A stretch of 64,000 bases of DNA from assembly GCA_900768015.1 (NCBI GenBank), contig CAAGBI010000062.1:1-64000 (forward strand), read 5' to 3'. How positions within the stretch are numbered: position 1 is the first letter of the stretch; each line of letters opens with the position of its first letter. Below the pieces are notes generated by a model, which was not told the origin of the DNA, did not search any database, and saw only the letters and a list, made by a program, of their open reading frames with translations. Shown one piece after another: positions 43,510-52,651 of this stretch. The position numbers and the translations under genes were made by a program. The stretch is from an uncultured Alistipes sp. (lineage in GTDB: Bacteria; Bacteroidota; Bacteroidia; Bacteroidales; Rikenellaceae).

Positions 43510-44445
43510 ATGCGCGAGGTGATGCTCTCGGTCGTTATGACCACCTTTAACCACGAACGCTATATCGCCACGGCGATAGAGAGCGTGCTGCGCCAGCAGA
43601 CCGACTTCCCCATCGAGATTGTAATCGGCGAGGACTGCAGCACCGACCGCACGCTAAACATCGTTCTGGATTACCAGTCGCAGTACCCCGAGGCGATACG
43701 CATCGTACGCTCGGAGACAAATGTGGGATGGAGGGCAAACTACCGCCGTACCATCGCCGCAGCGCGTGGCCGCTACATAGCCCTCCTGGATGGCGACGAC
43801 TACTTCACCCACCGCAAGAAGCTGCAGATGCAGGTGGACCTCCTCGAAGCCAACCCCGATGTCGGCATGTGCTACGGCCGCTCGGAGAGGGTTGATGAGA
43901 ATGGCACGACAACGATATACCCTGAGGGTGAGTGCGCCACAACCTTCGAGGCGATGCTCAGGCGCAACCCCGCGGAGAACTGCACCGTCGTAGCCCGCAA
44001 GGAGTTGGTGGAGCGCTACTACGCCGAGATACGCCCCGAGGAGCACCCCGAGTGGCTCACGGATGACCTACCCATGTGGCTATGGTTTGCCGCCAACAGC
44101 CGCTATATGGCTATCGACTGCCCCATGTCGGTGCACCGCGTGCTCACATATAGCGTCAGCCACAACCCCGATTACCGCCGTAAGATAGAGTTCGTAGACT
44201 CGCTCTACGACATCAGCCTATGGTACGACGAGCGATATAACAACTCGCGCATGCGCCACGAGTTGCTCACCACGAAGCACAACACGGCGCTATGGGTGTT
44301 GTCCTACAACGGTGGCGTGGGCGAGTACATAAAGCGCTGGCACAGAGATGTTAATGTGTACAAAACACTGAGAACTAACATTGCCTCATACGGCCTCTTC
44401 GCCAAGAAGGTGCTGTGGCGTATGTGGCGCAAAACAAAGCGATAG
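43510..44445 (+). CDS. Glycosyltransferase family 2
   Basis: A 311-residue GT-A fold transferase. The start of the domain is VVMTTFNHERYIATAIESVL, the nucleotide-binding region is EDCSTDRTLNIV and the DxD-type motif is ALLDGDDYF (about residues 94-102). The C-terminal part is helical and basic (KKVLWRMWRKTKR), which would favour contact with the inner membrane. The donor and acceptor sugars cannot be told. No other polysaccharide genes are nearby, so it is a lone transferase between pcrA (6 bp) and nth (2 bp). Confidence 0.9.
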   Translation: MREVMLSVVMTTFNHERYIATAIESVLRQQTDFPIEIVIGEDCSTDRTLNIVLDYQSQYPEAIRIVRSETNVGWRANYRRTIAAARGRYIALLDGDDYFTHRKKLQMQVDLLEANPDVGMCYGRSERVDENGTTTIYPEGECATTFEAMLRRNPAENCTVVARKELVERYYAEIRPEEHPEWLTDDLPMWLWFAANSRYMAIDCPMSVHRVLTYSVSHNPDYRRKIEFVDSLYDISLWYDERYNNSRMRHELLTTKHNTALWVLSYNGGVGEYIKRWHRDVNVYKTLRTNIASYGLFAKKVLWRMWRKTKR

Positions 44446-44447
44446 CG

Positions 44448-45095
44448 ATGACCACAAAGGAGCGATATAGAGGCGTTGTGGAGTACTTCTCCGCGGCCAT
44501 GCCCACGGCAGAGAGCGAGCTCGACTTTCGTAACCCCTTCGAGTTACTTGTTGCCGTTGTGCTCTCGGCGCAGTGCACAGATAAGCGCGTGAACCTCACC
44601 ACGCCCGCACTCTTCGAGGCATACCCCAATGCCGAGGCGATGTCGAAGGCTACGGTGGAGGAGATTTATGACTACATAAAGAGTATCTCCTATCCGAACA
44701 ACAAGGCGAAGCACCTTGCCGCCCTCTCGCGCCAGATAGTCGAGCGCTTTGGTGGTGAAGTGCCCACCGACCCCGATGACCTGCAGTCGTTGCAGGGTGT
44801 GGGACGCAAGACCGCAAATGTTGTGGGTGCCGTGTTGTGGGGTAGGGAGGTGATGCCCGTAGATACGCATGTCTTTCGTGTTGCCGCGCGCATAGGCCTC
44901 AGCTGCAATGCTAAGACACCCCTCGCCACGGAGCGACAGCTGGAGAAGGGTTTTCCTAAGGAGCTGCTACCCATCGCGCACCATTGGCTCATACTCCATG
45001 GTCGCTACACCTGCATGGCACGCAAGCCCAAGTGCGAGGCGTGTGGTATAACGGAGTATTGTAAATATTATAAGGAGAATAACATAACCAAGTGA
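44448..45095 (+). CDS. nth: Endonuclease III (DNA glycosylase/AP lyase)
   Basis: Removes oxidised pyrimidines from DNA. The 215-residue protein starts MTTKERYRG at 44448, two bases after the glycosyltransferase stop; a start at 44415 would overlap that gene and add no conserved sequence. The helix-hairpin-helix is LQGVGRKTANVVGAV with its catalytic lysine, the catalytic aspartate is in PVDTHVFRVAARI, and the [4Fe-4S] loop is C-x6-C-x2-C-x5-C (CMARKPKCEACGITEYC). All key residues are present. Confidence 0.95.
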   Translation: MTTKERYRGVVEYFSAAMPTAESELDFRNPFELLVAVVLSAQCTDKRVNLTTPALFEAYPNAEAMSKATVEEIYDYIKSISYPNNKAKHLAALSRQIVERFGGEVPTDPDDLQSLQGVGRKTANVVGAVLWGREVMPVDTHVFRVAARIGLSCNAKTPLATERQLEKGFPKELLPIAHHWLILHGRYTCMARKPKCEACGITEYCKYYKENNITK

Positions 45096-45096
45096 T

Positions 45097-46509
45097 ATGA
45101 AGCGAATTGCGATAATACTAACCATGCTTGTTGCAGCGTGTACAACGCCCTACTACCCCGGTGTCGACCACCCAGGTACCACGCAGAATGGCCAGACCGA
45201 TAGGGATATAATCGCCTACATCGACCAGCGCCTCGAGGAGGAGTACTACTGGCTTGATGAGGTTGCCCAGAAGAGTCACCTCTTCGACCGTGAGCACCTC
45301 AAGTGGGATGAGTACCTCGGTGCCTCGCTTAGCAGGCTCACGACAAACAGCGATGATGGTTACATTAACGCCAGTGGCAAGCGCGTCTACTACTCCTACA
45401 TCCGCAAGATGCCCAATGCCACGCGCGCCGAGGTGAAGGGCTTCGGCATCGACCTGCACACAACAATCGTGTGGTACAAGGCAGATGAGTACTACGGCTT
45501 CCTTGTCGAAAATATCGTGCCTGGCTCCGTGGCCGAGAAGGCGGATATACGCCGTGGCGACCTCGTTGTGAAGGTTAACGGCAGCTATATCACTCCACAG
45601 AACTATGTATCGCTCTTCAACCAGCTACAGATAAATGGCAACCTCTCAAAGGTGGAGTTGCAGATGTGTCGCCGCTTGGGAGATAGTGGCGAGGTGGAGC
45701 TCTACAACCTCGCGCTCACTGCCGAAGCCTATACCGAGAATACGGTGGCCTATAGCGAGATTATAGAGGGCACAAAGCGTGTCGGCTACCTTGTGTACAC
45801 GGGTTTTGAGACCCACTCCGACGAGGCACTTATGGATGCGTTACGCCAGTTCGACGAGGCGGGCATCAAGGAGGTTATCGTGGACTTGCGCATCAATGGC
45901 GGTGGCGCGGTCAATTCGGCCGTGAAGTTTGCCTCGGCACTCCTCCCCGCATCGTATGAGGGAGCCGTGCTCTGCGAGGCAAGGCGCAACCCCAATAATG
46001 TGAAGAGCGCAGAGAGCCAGCTATTTACGCTCACTGCCTCGGAGTTTAACCTCGACCTCGACCACCTTACCATCATCACCTCGAACCAGAGTGCCTCGGC
46101 TTCGGAATTGATGATTGCGGGACTTAGGGGCTTGGATATCCCCGTCACGGTTGTTGGCTCGACGACAAATGGCAAGAACTGCGGCATGGATGTCACCTAC
46201 CGCACCATAGGCACGACATACCTGGAGTATGCCCCCATCACATTCATGTGCATGAATGCCAAGGGTGAGAGCGACTGGGGCGATGGCATCAAGCCCGATG
46301 TAGATGTCATGGCTTTAGACGAGACCTACCCGCTGCCTCTTGCACCCTGGGGTAGCCGCTACGATATAGCCCTTATGGCTGCGCTCGAGAGCGTAGGCTG
46401 CACAGTTATTGAGCCTCAGAGTATGACAAAGCATGAGCGCTATGAGGCCTCAGTGAGCATCGCAGAGCCTATCGTGGGCATGCGCCTATACCCCGATGAA
46501 GAGCAGTAG
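45097..46509 (+). CDS. S41-family peptidase lipoprotein (C-terminal processing protease type)
   Basis: A 470-residue lipoprotein: signal sequence MKRIAIILTMLVAAC with the lipidated cysteine at C15. A PDZ-like domain (about residues 110-205: VENIVPGSVAEKADIRRGDLVVKVNG) leads into the S41 core (about 225-435). The nucleophile serine is in NQSASASELMIAGLRG and the lysine in VGSTTNGKNCG. It would act at the inner leaflet of the outer membrane. The closest named type is the Bacteroidetes S41 lipoproteins; the substrate is unknown. It starts 1 bp after nth. Confidence 0.88.
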   Translation: MKRIAIILTMLVAACTTPYYPGVDHPGTTQNGQTDRDIIAYIDQRLEEEYYWLDEVAQKSHLFDREHLKWDEYLGASLSRLTTNSDDGYINASGKRVYYSYIRKMPNATRAEVKGFGIDLHTTIVWYKADEYYGFLVENIVPGSVAEKADIRRGDLVVKVNGSYITPQNYVSLFNQLQINGNLSKVELQMCRRLGDSGEVELYNLALTAEAYTENTVAYSEIIEGTKRVGYLVYTGFETHSDEALMDALRQFDEAGIKEVIVDLRINGGGAVNSAVKFASALLPASYEGAVLCEARRNPNNVKSAESQLFTLTASEFNLDLDHLTIITSNQSASASELMIAGLRGLDIPVTVVGSTTNGKNCGMDVTYRTIGTTYLEYAPITFMCMNAKGESDWGDGIKPDVDVMALDETYPLPLAPWGSRYDIALMAALESVGCTVIEPQSMTKHERYEASVSIAEPIVGMRLYPDEEQ

Positions 46510-46525
46510 ATGGAATAAATTTTTA

Positions 46526-46534
46526 TAACTTTGC
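46526..46534 (+). promoter_or_regulatory. -7 box of the moxR-bat operon
   Basis: TAACTTTGC, an exact TAnnTTTGC match, 83 bp upstream of the moxR ATG. No other promoter-like site is seen before batB. Confidence 0.6.
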
Positions 46535-46616
46535 AATATTAGGCGAGTTGGGTGCGTTTCCACAATACATGCTCGAAACCTACAGGAGAATTAAAACGAA
46601 ACAATAGTATAAAACA

Positions 46617-47615
46617 ATGAACGAAGTAGTTAACATCAAAGAGCTCAATGCGCAGATTCAGGAGGAGTCGGTATTTGTCGACACGCTGCGCAAGGAGATG
46701 TCACGAGTAATTATCGGCCAGCAGCACCTTGTAGATACGCTGCTCATAGGTCTCTTGTCTGACGGCCACATCTTGTTGGAGGGTGTGCCAGGCTTGGCTA
46801 AGACATTGGCTATCACCACACTCTCAAAGGCCGTAGATGCCAAGTTCGCGCGTATTCAGTTCACGCCCGATCTTCTCCCTGCTGACCTCATCGGTACGCT
46901 CATCTACTCGCAGCGCAATGAGGAGTTCTCAGTGAAGCGCGGCCCCATCTTCGCTAACTTCATCCTCGCCGATGAGATTAACCGCTCGCCTGCAAAGGTG
47001 CAGTCGGCACTCTTGGAGGCCATGCAGGAGAAGCAGGTGACAATTGGTGACACCACATACCCCCTTCCCCAGCCATTCCTTGTGTTGGCAACGCAGAACC
47101 CCTTGGAGCAGGAGGGTACCTATCCCTTGCCCGAGGCGCAGGTGGACCGTTTCATGCTCAAGGCGAAGATTTCATACCCCAAGCGCACCGAGGAGTTGGA
47201 GATTGTGCGCATGAACATTTCGGGTGCAGGCATGCCCGAGGTTAGCAAGGTAGTATCGCCCGAGGACATCATGCGCGCCCGCGAGATTGTCAGCAAAGTA
47301 TATATGGACGAGAAGATAGAGAAGTATATTATAGATATCATCTTCGCCACACGCGAGCCCGCGGAGTACCACCTCAACAATCTTCAGTCGCTTATCGCCT
47401 ATGGTGGCTCACCCCGTGCCTCTATCGCTCTGGCAAAGGCGGCACGCGCCTACGCCTTCATCCAGCGCCGCGGCTATGTCATCCCCGAGGATGTGCGCGC
47501 CGTGTGCCACGATGTATTGCGCCACCGCATAGGTCTTACCTACGAGGCCGAGGCTAACAACATCACCTCGGAGCAGATTATTACCGACATCCTCAATAAT
47601 GTTATCGTACCCTAA
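46617..47615 (+). CDS. moxR: MoxR-family AAA+ ATPase
   Basis: A 332-residue MoxR chaperone-like ATPase. Walker A is LEGVPGLAKT (about residues 56-65), Walker B is ILADEINRSPAKVQSALLEAMQE, and the sensor 1 region is VLATQNPLEQEGTYPLPEAQ. MoxR proteins are thought to help insert metals or assemble von Willebrand factor proteins; here the VWA partners BatA and BatB lie downstream. It opens an operon in which the stop of moxR and the start of the DUF58 gene share one base (TAATG). Confidence 0.95.
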   Translation: MNEVVNIKELNAQIQEESVFVDTLRKEMSRVIIGQQHLVDTLLIGLLSDGHILLEGVPGLAKTLAITTLSKAVDAKFARIQFTPDLLPADLIGTLIYSQRNEEFSVKRGPIFANFILADEINRSPAKVQSALLEAMQEKQVTIGDTTYPLPQPFLVLATQNPLEQEGTYPLPEAQVDRFMLKAKISYPKRTEELEIVRMNISGAGMPEVSKVVSPEDIMRAREIVSKVYMDEKIEKYIIDIIFATREPAEYHLNNLQSLIAYGGSPRASIALAKAARAYAFIQRRGYVIPEDVRAVCHDVLRHRIGLTYEAEANNITSEQIITDILNNVIVP

Positions 47616-48499
47616 TGCACCTCACCGAGCAAGACATACTCAAGCGCGTACGCCAAATCGAGATTAAGACGCGCGGACTCTCCGACGAGATCTTTGCGGG
47701 CAAGTACCACTCCGCCTTTCGTGGCCGTGGTATGTCCTTCGCCGAGGTCAGGGAGTACCGCATAGGCGACGATGTGCGCGACATAGACTGGAATGTTACG
47801 GCACGCTCGGAGCGCACCCATGTCAAGGTCTTCGAGGAGGAGCGCGAGCTCACGATGATGCTCATTGTCGATGTCTCGCCCTCGCGTATGTTCGGCTCTA
47901 AGGAGCTGACTAAGAAGAATGTAATCACGGAGATAGCGGCGACACTCGCCTTCTCGGCAGCAAAGAACAACGATAAGGTGGGCTGCATACTCTTCTCGGA
48001 TAGGGTGGAGAAGTTCATACCCCCGAAGAAGGGGCGTGCGCATGTCATGATGATTATCCGCGAGCTTGTAGGCTTTGAGCCTAAGGGCTCGTCGACGAAT
48101 ATCTCGGAGGCACTGCGCTACCTTGTGGGCGTGAATAAGAAGCGCGCAACGACATTCCTACTCTCCGACCTTATAAATGCCGAGAGCGACATGGCGAAGC
48201 TCGATGATGCCCTCAAAATCGCATCGTCGAAGCACGACATCATGGCCATCAAGGTTCACGACGAGCGCGATAGGGAGCTGCCCAATGTCGGCATTGTGGA
48301 GGTTGAGGACTCGGAGACGGGACGCAGGGAGTGGCTCGATACCTCGTCGCGTGCTGTGCGCCGCTTCTGGGCGGAGAACTACGACGAGCGCGCCGCAGCC
48401 ATAAAGAGCCTCCTGCAGCAAAATCGCGTAGATATGGTCGATGTAGCCACCGACAAAGACTATGTTGTGGAGCTTATAAAGATGTTTAAGCAACGATGA
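47615..48499 (+). CDS. DUF58 protein of the Bat operon
   Basis: A 294-residue DUF58 protein with the family signature FRGRGMSFAEVREYRIGDDVRDIDWNVTAR (shown split: FRGRGMSFAEVREY then IGDDVRDIDWN). A von Willebrand-like fold follows (MLIVDVSPSRMFGSKEL), with DxSxS changed to DVSPS, which still could bind a metal. It has no transmembrane helix. DUF58 genes regularly follow moxR; a role as its adaptor is inferred. It overlaps both neighbours by 1 and 4 bp. Confidence 0.92.
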   Translation: MHLTEQDILKRVRQIEIKTRGLSDEIFAGKYHSAFRGRGMSFAEVREYRIGDDVRDIDWNVTARSERTHVKVFEEERELTMMLIVDVSPSRMFGSKELTKKNVITEIAATLAFSAAKNNDKVGCILFSDRVEKFIPPKKGRAHVMMIIRELVGFEPKGSSTNISEALRYLVGVNKKRATTFLLSDLINAESDMAKLDDALKIASSKHDIMAIKVHDERDRELPNVGIVEVEDSETGRREWLDTSSRAVRRFWAENYDERAAAIKSLLQQNRVDMVDVATDKDYVVELIKMFKQR

Positions 48500-49644
48500 A
48501 TCAACGACTTATAAATAGAGTAAATATACTGCTTGGTTTGTTGCTCCTTGCCTCTATATGGAGTTTCGAGGTGCATGCCCAGGAGCCTGTTGTGAGCGGT
48601 AGCCTCTCGAAGGAGAGCGTTGAGGTGGGCGACCACTTCGACTATACCATAGATGTGGAGGTCGACATTGCCACACGCTGGGTGCCTCCCACATATGGCA
48701 AGATACTCAGCGACAAGGAGCGTGAGCAGTTGGCCGTAGCCAAGCAGAAGATTTCGACCTTCAAGGAGTATAACGACGACATCCTCGAGGTGATTGAGGA
48801 TTATCCCATCGACACGATCAAGGTTGAGGGTCGTCGCGTGCACCTGCGCAAGCGCTACCGTATGGCGGCGATGGAGACGGGCGAGATACCCTTCGTCCCC
48901 GTTATCGCCTACTTCGCAAAGAACCGCGACGAGGCAGACACGCTCTTTTCGCGCGACACGCTGCGCCTACATGTCAAGGGCTACGAGGAGCTCGACACCA
49001 CAATCTTCTTAGTTGCCGACCCCACATCGGGTGCACCCATCGTCGATAGCGTCATGGCGCGCGAGAAGTTGCGCGACACGGGTATATTCTCGCAGAAGGA
49101 CCTCCCCTTTATCTTTGCCGAGATTAAGGATTACGCAATATATGGCGCTATGGGCTTGATACTCTTGGCGTTAGTCGTATGGTTAGTTGCATGGCTTATC
49201 GCCCGACATATTCGTAAGCGTCAGGCTATGCCCCGCCCCGCGCCGAAGATTCCACCCCATGTTGTGGCAAACAAGGCCCTCGTGGAGTTGGGTCACCGCA
49301 AGCTCTGGCAGAAGGGTAAATTTAAGGCCTACTACACCGCGCTGACATCCATCTTGCGCACCTATATCTCGGGTCGCTGGGATATTGGAGCGTTGGAGAT
49401 GACCTCGGATGAGATTATCATGGCTCTGCGCGATGTCGAGATGCCCTCGGCAAGCCGCACCGACCTTATCACCATCCTCCGCACTGCCGACATGGTGAAG
49501 TTCGCAAAGGCTGAGCCCGAGGCCGAGGAGAACGAGGAGAGCCTCAATCGTGCGCTCTACTTCGTGGAGAACACAAAGCTCGAGGATAAGGAGCGCTACA
49601 CGGGAAAACAGGATATTAACATCGAGACAAACATCGAAGACTAA
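48496..49644 (+). CDS. Bat-operon membrane protein (DUF4381-like / BatD-like N-terminus)
   Basis: A 382-residue protein with a signal peptide (about residues 1-29, cut after VHAQ), a beta-rich periplasmic domain that begins VSGSLSKESVEVGDHFDYTI as BatD-type domains do, a transmembrane helix at about 218-240 (GAMGLILLALVVWLVAWLIA) and a cytoplasmic helical domain (KALVELGHRKLWQKGKFKAYY...TILRTADMVKFAKAEPE). The last resembles the DUF4381-like part found in moxR operons. It overlaps the DUF58 gene by 4 bp and the BatC-like gene by 1 bp. Its biochemical role is unknown. Confidence 0.75.
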   Translation: MNQRLINRVNILLGLLLLASIWSFEVHAQEPVVSGSLSKESVEVGDHFDYTIDVEVDIATRWVPPTYGKILSDKEREQLAVAKQKISTFKEYNDDILEVIEDYPIDTIKVEGRRVHLRKRYRMAAMETGEIPFVPVIAYFAKNRDEADTLFSRDTLRLHVKGYEELDTTIFLVADPTSGAPIVDSVMAREKLRDTGIFSQKDLPFIFAEIKDYAIYGAMGLILLALVVWLVAWLIARHIRKRQAMPRPAPKIPPHVVANKALVELGHRKLWQKGKFKAYYTALTSILRTYISGRWDIGALEMTSDEIIMALRDVEMPSASRTDLITILRTADMVKFAKAEPEAEENEESLNRALYFVENTKLEDKERYTGKQDINIETNIED

Positions 49645-50573
49645 TGAGACACCTTAAATACATATATATGGCTCTTGGCCTTGTGCTTCTCGGTGTTGCG
49701 CTGCCCGAGAGTGCTGTGGCGCAGTACTTCCCCGAGCGTAAGTTGGTGCGCGATGGCAACGATCAGTTCAAGGCGCGAAACTATAACAACGCCCTCAAGA
49801 AGTATGACGAGGCCTACCTCAAGGACTCGACAAAGTATGAGACGCTCTACAATCGCGCCAATGGCTACTACCACAAGAAGGCAAACACGCCCAACGATGC
49901 GGAGCTAACTTACGAGACCTCGAATGCTCTGTATGAGAAGATTGCAGCCGACACACTGCTTACGGATGTGCAGCGTGCGGAGGTATATCGCAACCTCGGT
50001 GAGAGCCTCTTTGCGCAGCAGGAGTATGAGGCGGCGCTGAACACCTTTAGGGAGTCGCTGCGCCTCAACCCCGCCGATAAGGAGACGAAGTATAACTATG
50101 TGCTTACCAAGCGTATAGTAGACCAGAAGCGTGCGGTGCAGCAACAAAACCAGGACCAAAACCAGGACCAGAATCAAGACCAGAATGGTGGTGGCGGAGA
50201 GAACAGCGAGAATAACCAAAACAACGACAACTCCGACCAAAACAAGGACCAAAACAAGGACCAGAATGGTGGCGATGACAACCAGCAGGGCGACAACCAG
50301 CAGGACAAGAACAACCAGCAGGGTGACAACCAGCAGAATGGCGAAGGCGATGGTGACAAGGAGCAGGAGGGTGAGAACGACCCCAATGGTGGCAACGACA
50401 ATCGCGAGGGTGTGGGTGACAACGAGGAGCAGAATGGCACACCCCAGCCCAAGGAGCTGAGCCCCGAAAAGGAGCGTATGCTCGACGCTATACAGGCCGA
50501 GGAGGACAAGACACAGGACAAGCTCGGCGAGAAGAAGAGGGGTGTGATAATCCCAGGAAAGAAGAATTGGTAG
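49644..50573 (+). CDS. batC: BatC-like TPR protein with N/Q/D-rich tail
   Basis: A 309-residue protein with a signal peptide (MRHLKYIYMALGLVLLGV, cut near AVAQ), TPR units over about residues 30-160 (ARNYNNALKKYDEAY, LYNRANGYYHKKA, YNYVLTKRIVDQK) and a very biased region of about residues 165-270 made of repeats such as QDQNQDQNQDQN and DNQQGDNQQ. The end is charged. TPR plus a disordered tail is the layout of BatC. It lies upstream of batA and batB, whereas the usual Bacteroides order is A-B-C. The repeats are of codon type CAR GAY CAR AAY. Confidence 0.82.
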   Translation: MRHLKYIYMALGLVLLGVALPESAVAQYFPERKLVRDGNDQFKARNYNNALKKYDEAYLKDSTKYETLYNRANGYYHKKANTPNDAELTYETSNALYEKIAADTLLTDVQRAEVYRNLGESLFAQQEYEAALNTFRESLRLNPADKETKYNYVLTKRIVDQKRAVQQQNQDQNQDQNQDQNGGGGENSENNQNNDNSDQNKDQNKDQNGGDDNQQGDNQQDKNNQQGDNQQNGEGDGDKEQEGENDPNGGNDNREGVGDNEEQNGTPQPKELSPEKERMLDAIQAEEDKTQDKLGEKKRGVIIPGKKNW

Positions 50574-50576
50574 AGT

Positions 50577-51557
50577 ATGAACTTTTTGTATCCTAACATA
50601 TTGTGGCTGATGGCGATAATTCCGCTTATCGTCCTCTACTACATCTTTGTGGCGCGCCGCAAGGCCTCGCTCACCGTGTCGACAATCGGTGGCAGGCGTG
50701 CACCCCGCCCATTCAGATATTGGCTACGCCCGCTGCCCATCGTTTTGCGCATGGTTGCCGTGGCACTCTTTATCGTCGCCCTTGCCCGACCTGTGAACAT
50801 CACCGAGGAGCACGAGACAACGACCGACGGTATAGACATCGTCATGGCGATGGATATCTCGGGCTCTATGCTTGCCCGCGACTTCACGCCCGACCGCCTC
50901 ACCTCGGCAAAGCACCTCGCAGCGGAGTTTGTGGCAAACCGCCGTGGCGACCGCATCGCCGTTGTAGCCTTCGCTGGCGAGGCATTCACACAAGCACCCC
51001 TCACCTCGGACCAAGCGGTGGTCGAGACCATGCTCTCGCGCCTACGCAGTGGCGTGGTGGAGGATGGCACAGCCATAGGCAATGGTCTGGCTACGGCTGT
51101 TAACCGCCTAAGAGAGAGTGGTGCAAAATCTAAGGTTGTCATCCTGCTTACGGATGGTGTCAACAACCGTGGCCAAATATCACCCCTCATGGCGGCGGAG
51201 ATTGCTCGCGACATGGGCATCAAGGTCTACACCATTGGTGTCGGCACGCGAGGTCGCGCCCCCTATCCCGCAGTCGATATGTTTGGCAACAAGACAACCG
51301 TAATGGCCGATGTGGAGATTGACGAGGAGCTGTTGCGCGAGATTTCGTCGATGACGGGAGGTAAGTACTATCGTGCGGTGAACGACGAGGCATTGCGCGA
51401 GATATATGCCGAGATTAACGAGCTGGAGACCAGCAAAGTGCAGGTTACAAACTACCAGACCTACGAGGAGTTGTTCCTCATGTGGGTGGTGTTGGGCCTC
51501 CTCTGCCTCGGCTTGGAGTTTTTGTTTGACAAGGTGGTGCTCAACCGCCTACCCTAA
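50577..51557 (+). CDS. batA: BatA, von Willebrand factor A membrane protein
   Basis: A 326-residue inner-membrane VWA protein. Two N-terminal helices (about residues 8-25 and 53-70) are followed by the VWA domain with an intact MIDAS motif D93-I-S95-G-S97 (AMDISGSMLARD), then the TPLTSDQ-type threonine and a DGVNNRGQ aspartate. A third helix is near the C terminus (about 300-318). The domain should face the periplasm. It starts 3 bp after batC and 9 bp before batB. The role in aerotolerance is from Bacteroides work. Confidence 0.9.
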   Translation: MNFLYPNILWLMAIIPLIVLYYIFVARRKASLTVSTIGGRRAPRPFRYWLRPLPIVLRMVAVALFIVALARPVNITEEHETTTDGIDIVMAMDISGSMLARDFTPDRLTSAKHLAAEFVANRRGDRIAVVAFAGEAFTQAPLTSDQAVVETMLSRLRSGVVEDGTAIGNGLATAVNRLRESGAKSKVVILLTDGVNNRGQISPLMAAEIARDMGIKVYTIGVGTRGRAPYPAVDMFGNKTTVMADVEIDEELLREISSMTGGKYYRAVNDEALREIYAEINELETSKVQVTNYQTYEELFLMWVVLGLLCLGLEFLFDKVVLNRLP

Positions 51558-51566
51558 AATGATGCT

Positions 51567-52619
51567 ATGAACGAGATAGGTATATTTGAATTTGCAGCGC
51601 CCGAGAGGTTGTGGTGGTTGTGCCTTGTGCCCATCATCATCGTTACCTACGCGCTTTTGACGCTGTGGACAAAGCGCAAGCTGCACCGCTTCGGTAATAA
51701 GGCGACGCTCCGAGAGCTTATGCCCGACTACTCCGCAGCGAGGGGGTGGATTAAGATTTCGCTCTTCGCCCTCGCCGTGGGCTTCGTGGTGCTGGCCATG
51801 GCGCGCCCGCAGACAGGCTCAAAACTGCGTAGCGTAGAGACCGAGGGTAGGGAGATAGTCCTCGCGGTAGATGTCTCGAACTCTATGCTTGCCGAGGATA
51901 CCGAGCCCAGCCGTATGGCCCGCACACGCTACGCCATTCAGCAGCTCACACGCCATATGAAGAACGACCATGTGGGCATCGTGGCCTTTGCCGACGATGT
52001 CGAGGTGCTGCTGCCCATAACTTCGGACTATAAGATGGCGGAGTCGAAGCTTCGTAGCCTCTCGCCCTCGCTTATTGCCAATCAGGGTACAGACATCGGC
52101 GAGGCCCTTGAGGTGTCGCTGTTGTCGTTCTCGAACCAGTCGCGCAACGCCCGCAACCGCGTTATCATACTTATTACGGATGGCGAGGCGCACGACAGCA
52201 AGGCGTTGGAGGTTGCCGAGCGCGCAAAGGAGGAGGGTGTTGTAATATGCTGTATCGGCATCGGCACGCCAGAGGGTACGACGCTAAAGATAGATGGCCA
52301 GATGATTGAGGATGAGGATGGTAAGATGGTCGTCACGAAGCTCAACGAGCAGCTGCTCATGGATATAGCCTCGGTTACGGGTGGCGTATATATGCGCTCT
52401 ACGAATGCCAACTTCGGCCTCGAGGAGGTAATAGCCGAGTTGGATGAGATGGAGAGCGCCAAACTTACGCACCGCAACTTCGAGGAGTACGACGAGGAGT
52501 ATATGTGGTTCTTGGGCGTAGCTTTGTTGCTGCTAATTATTGAGGGCCTCGTGCTTGGTCGCCGCAACCCGCTGTTGCGCGGTGTGAGCCTCTTTGAGAG
52601 AGAAAAAACTAATAAATAA
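51567..52619 (+). CDS. batB: BatB, von Willebrand factor A membrane protein
   Basis: A 350-residue paralogue of BatA with the same layout: helices near residues 17-34 and 62-80, a VWA domain with MIDAS D102-V-S104-N-S106 (AVDVSNSMLAED), ILITDGEAHDSKALE, and a C-terminal helix at about 312-330. The MIDAS serines are intact although the fourth position is N rather than G. It ends the moxR-batB operon; pepD follows after 32 bp. No batD or batE follows; they are at 25763-28402. Confidence 0.9.
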   Translation: MNEIGIFEFAAPERLWWLCLVPIIIVTYALLTLWTKRKLHRFGNKATLRELMPDYSAARGWIKISLFALAVGFVVLAMARPQTGSKLRSVETEGREIVLAVDVSNSMLAEDTEPSRMARTRYAIQQLTRHMKNDHVGIVAFADDVEVLLPITSDYKMAESKLRSLSPSLIANQGTDIGEALEVSLLSFSNQSRNARNRVIILITDGEAHDSKALEVAERAKEEGVVICCIGIGTPEGTTLKIDGQMIEDEDGKMVVTKLNEQLLMDIASVTGGVYMRSTNANFGLEEVIAELDEMESAKLTHRNFEEYDEEYMWFLGVALLLLIIEGLVLGRRNPLLRGVSLFEREKTNK

Positions 52620-52651
52620 TACTTAAGTATAACTACTAAAAAACTACAACT

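Noticed and set aside
47615..48499. DUF58 protein as a functional VWA metal site
   Set aside because: The MIDAS-like DVSPS is suggestive but the other ligands cannot be placed by eye, so no claim is made.
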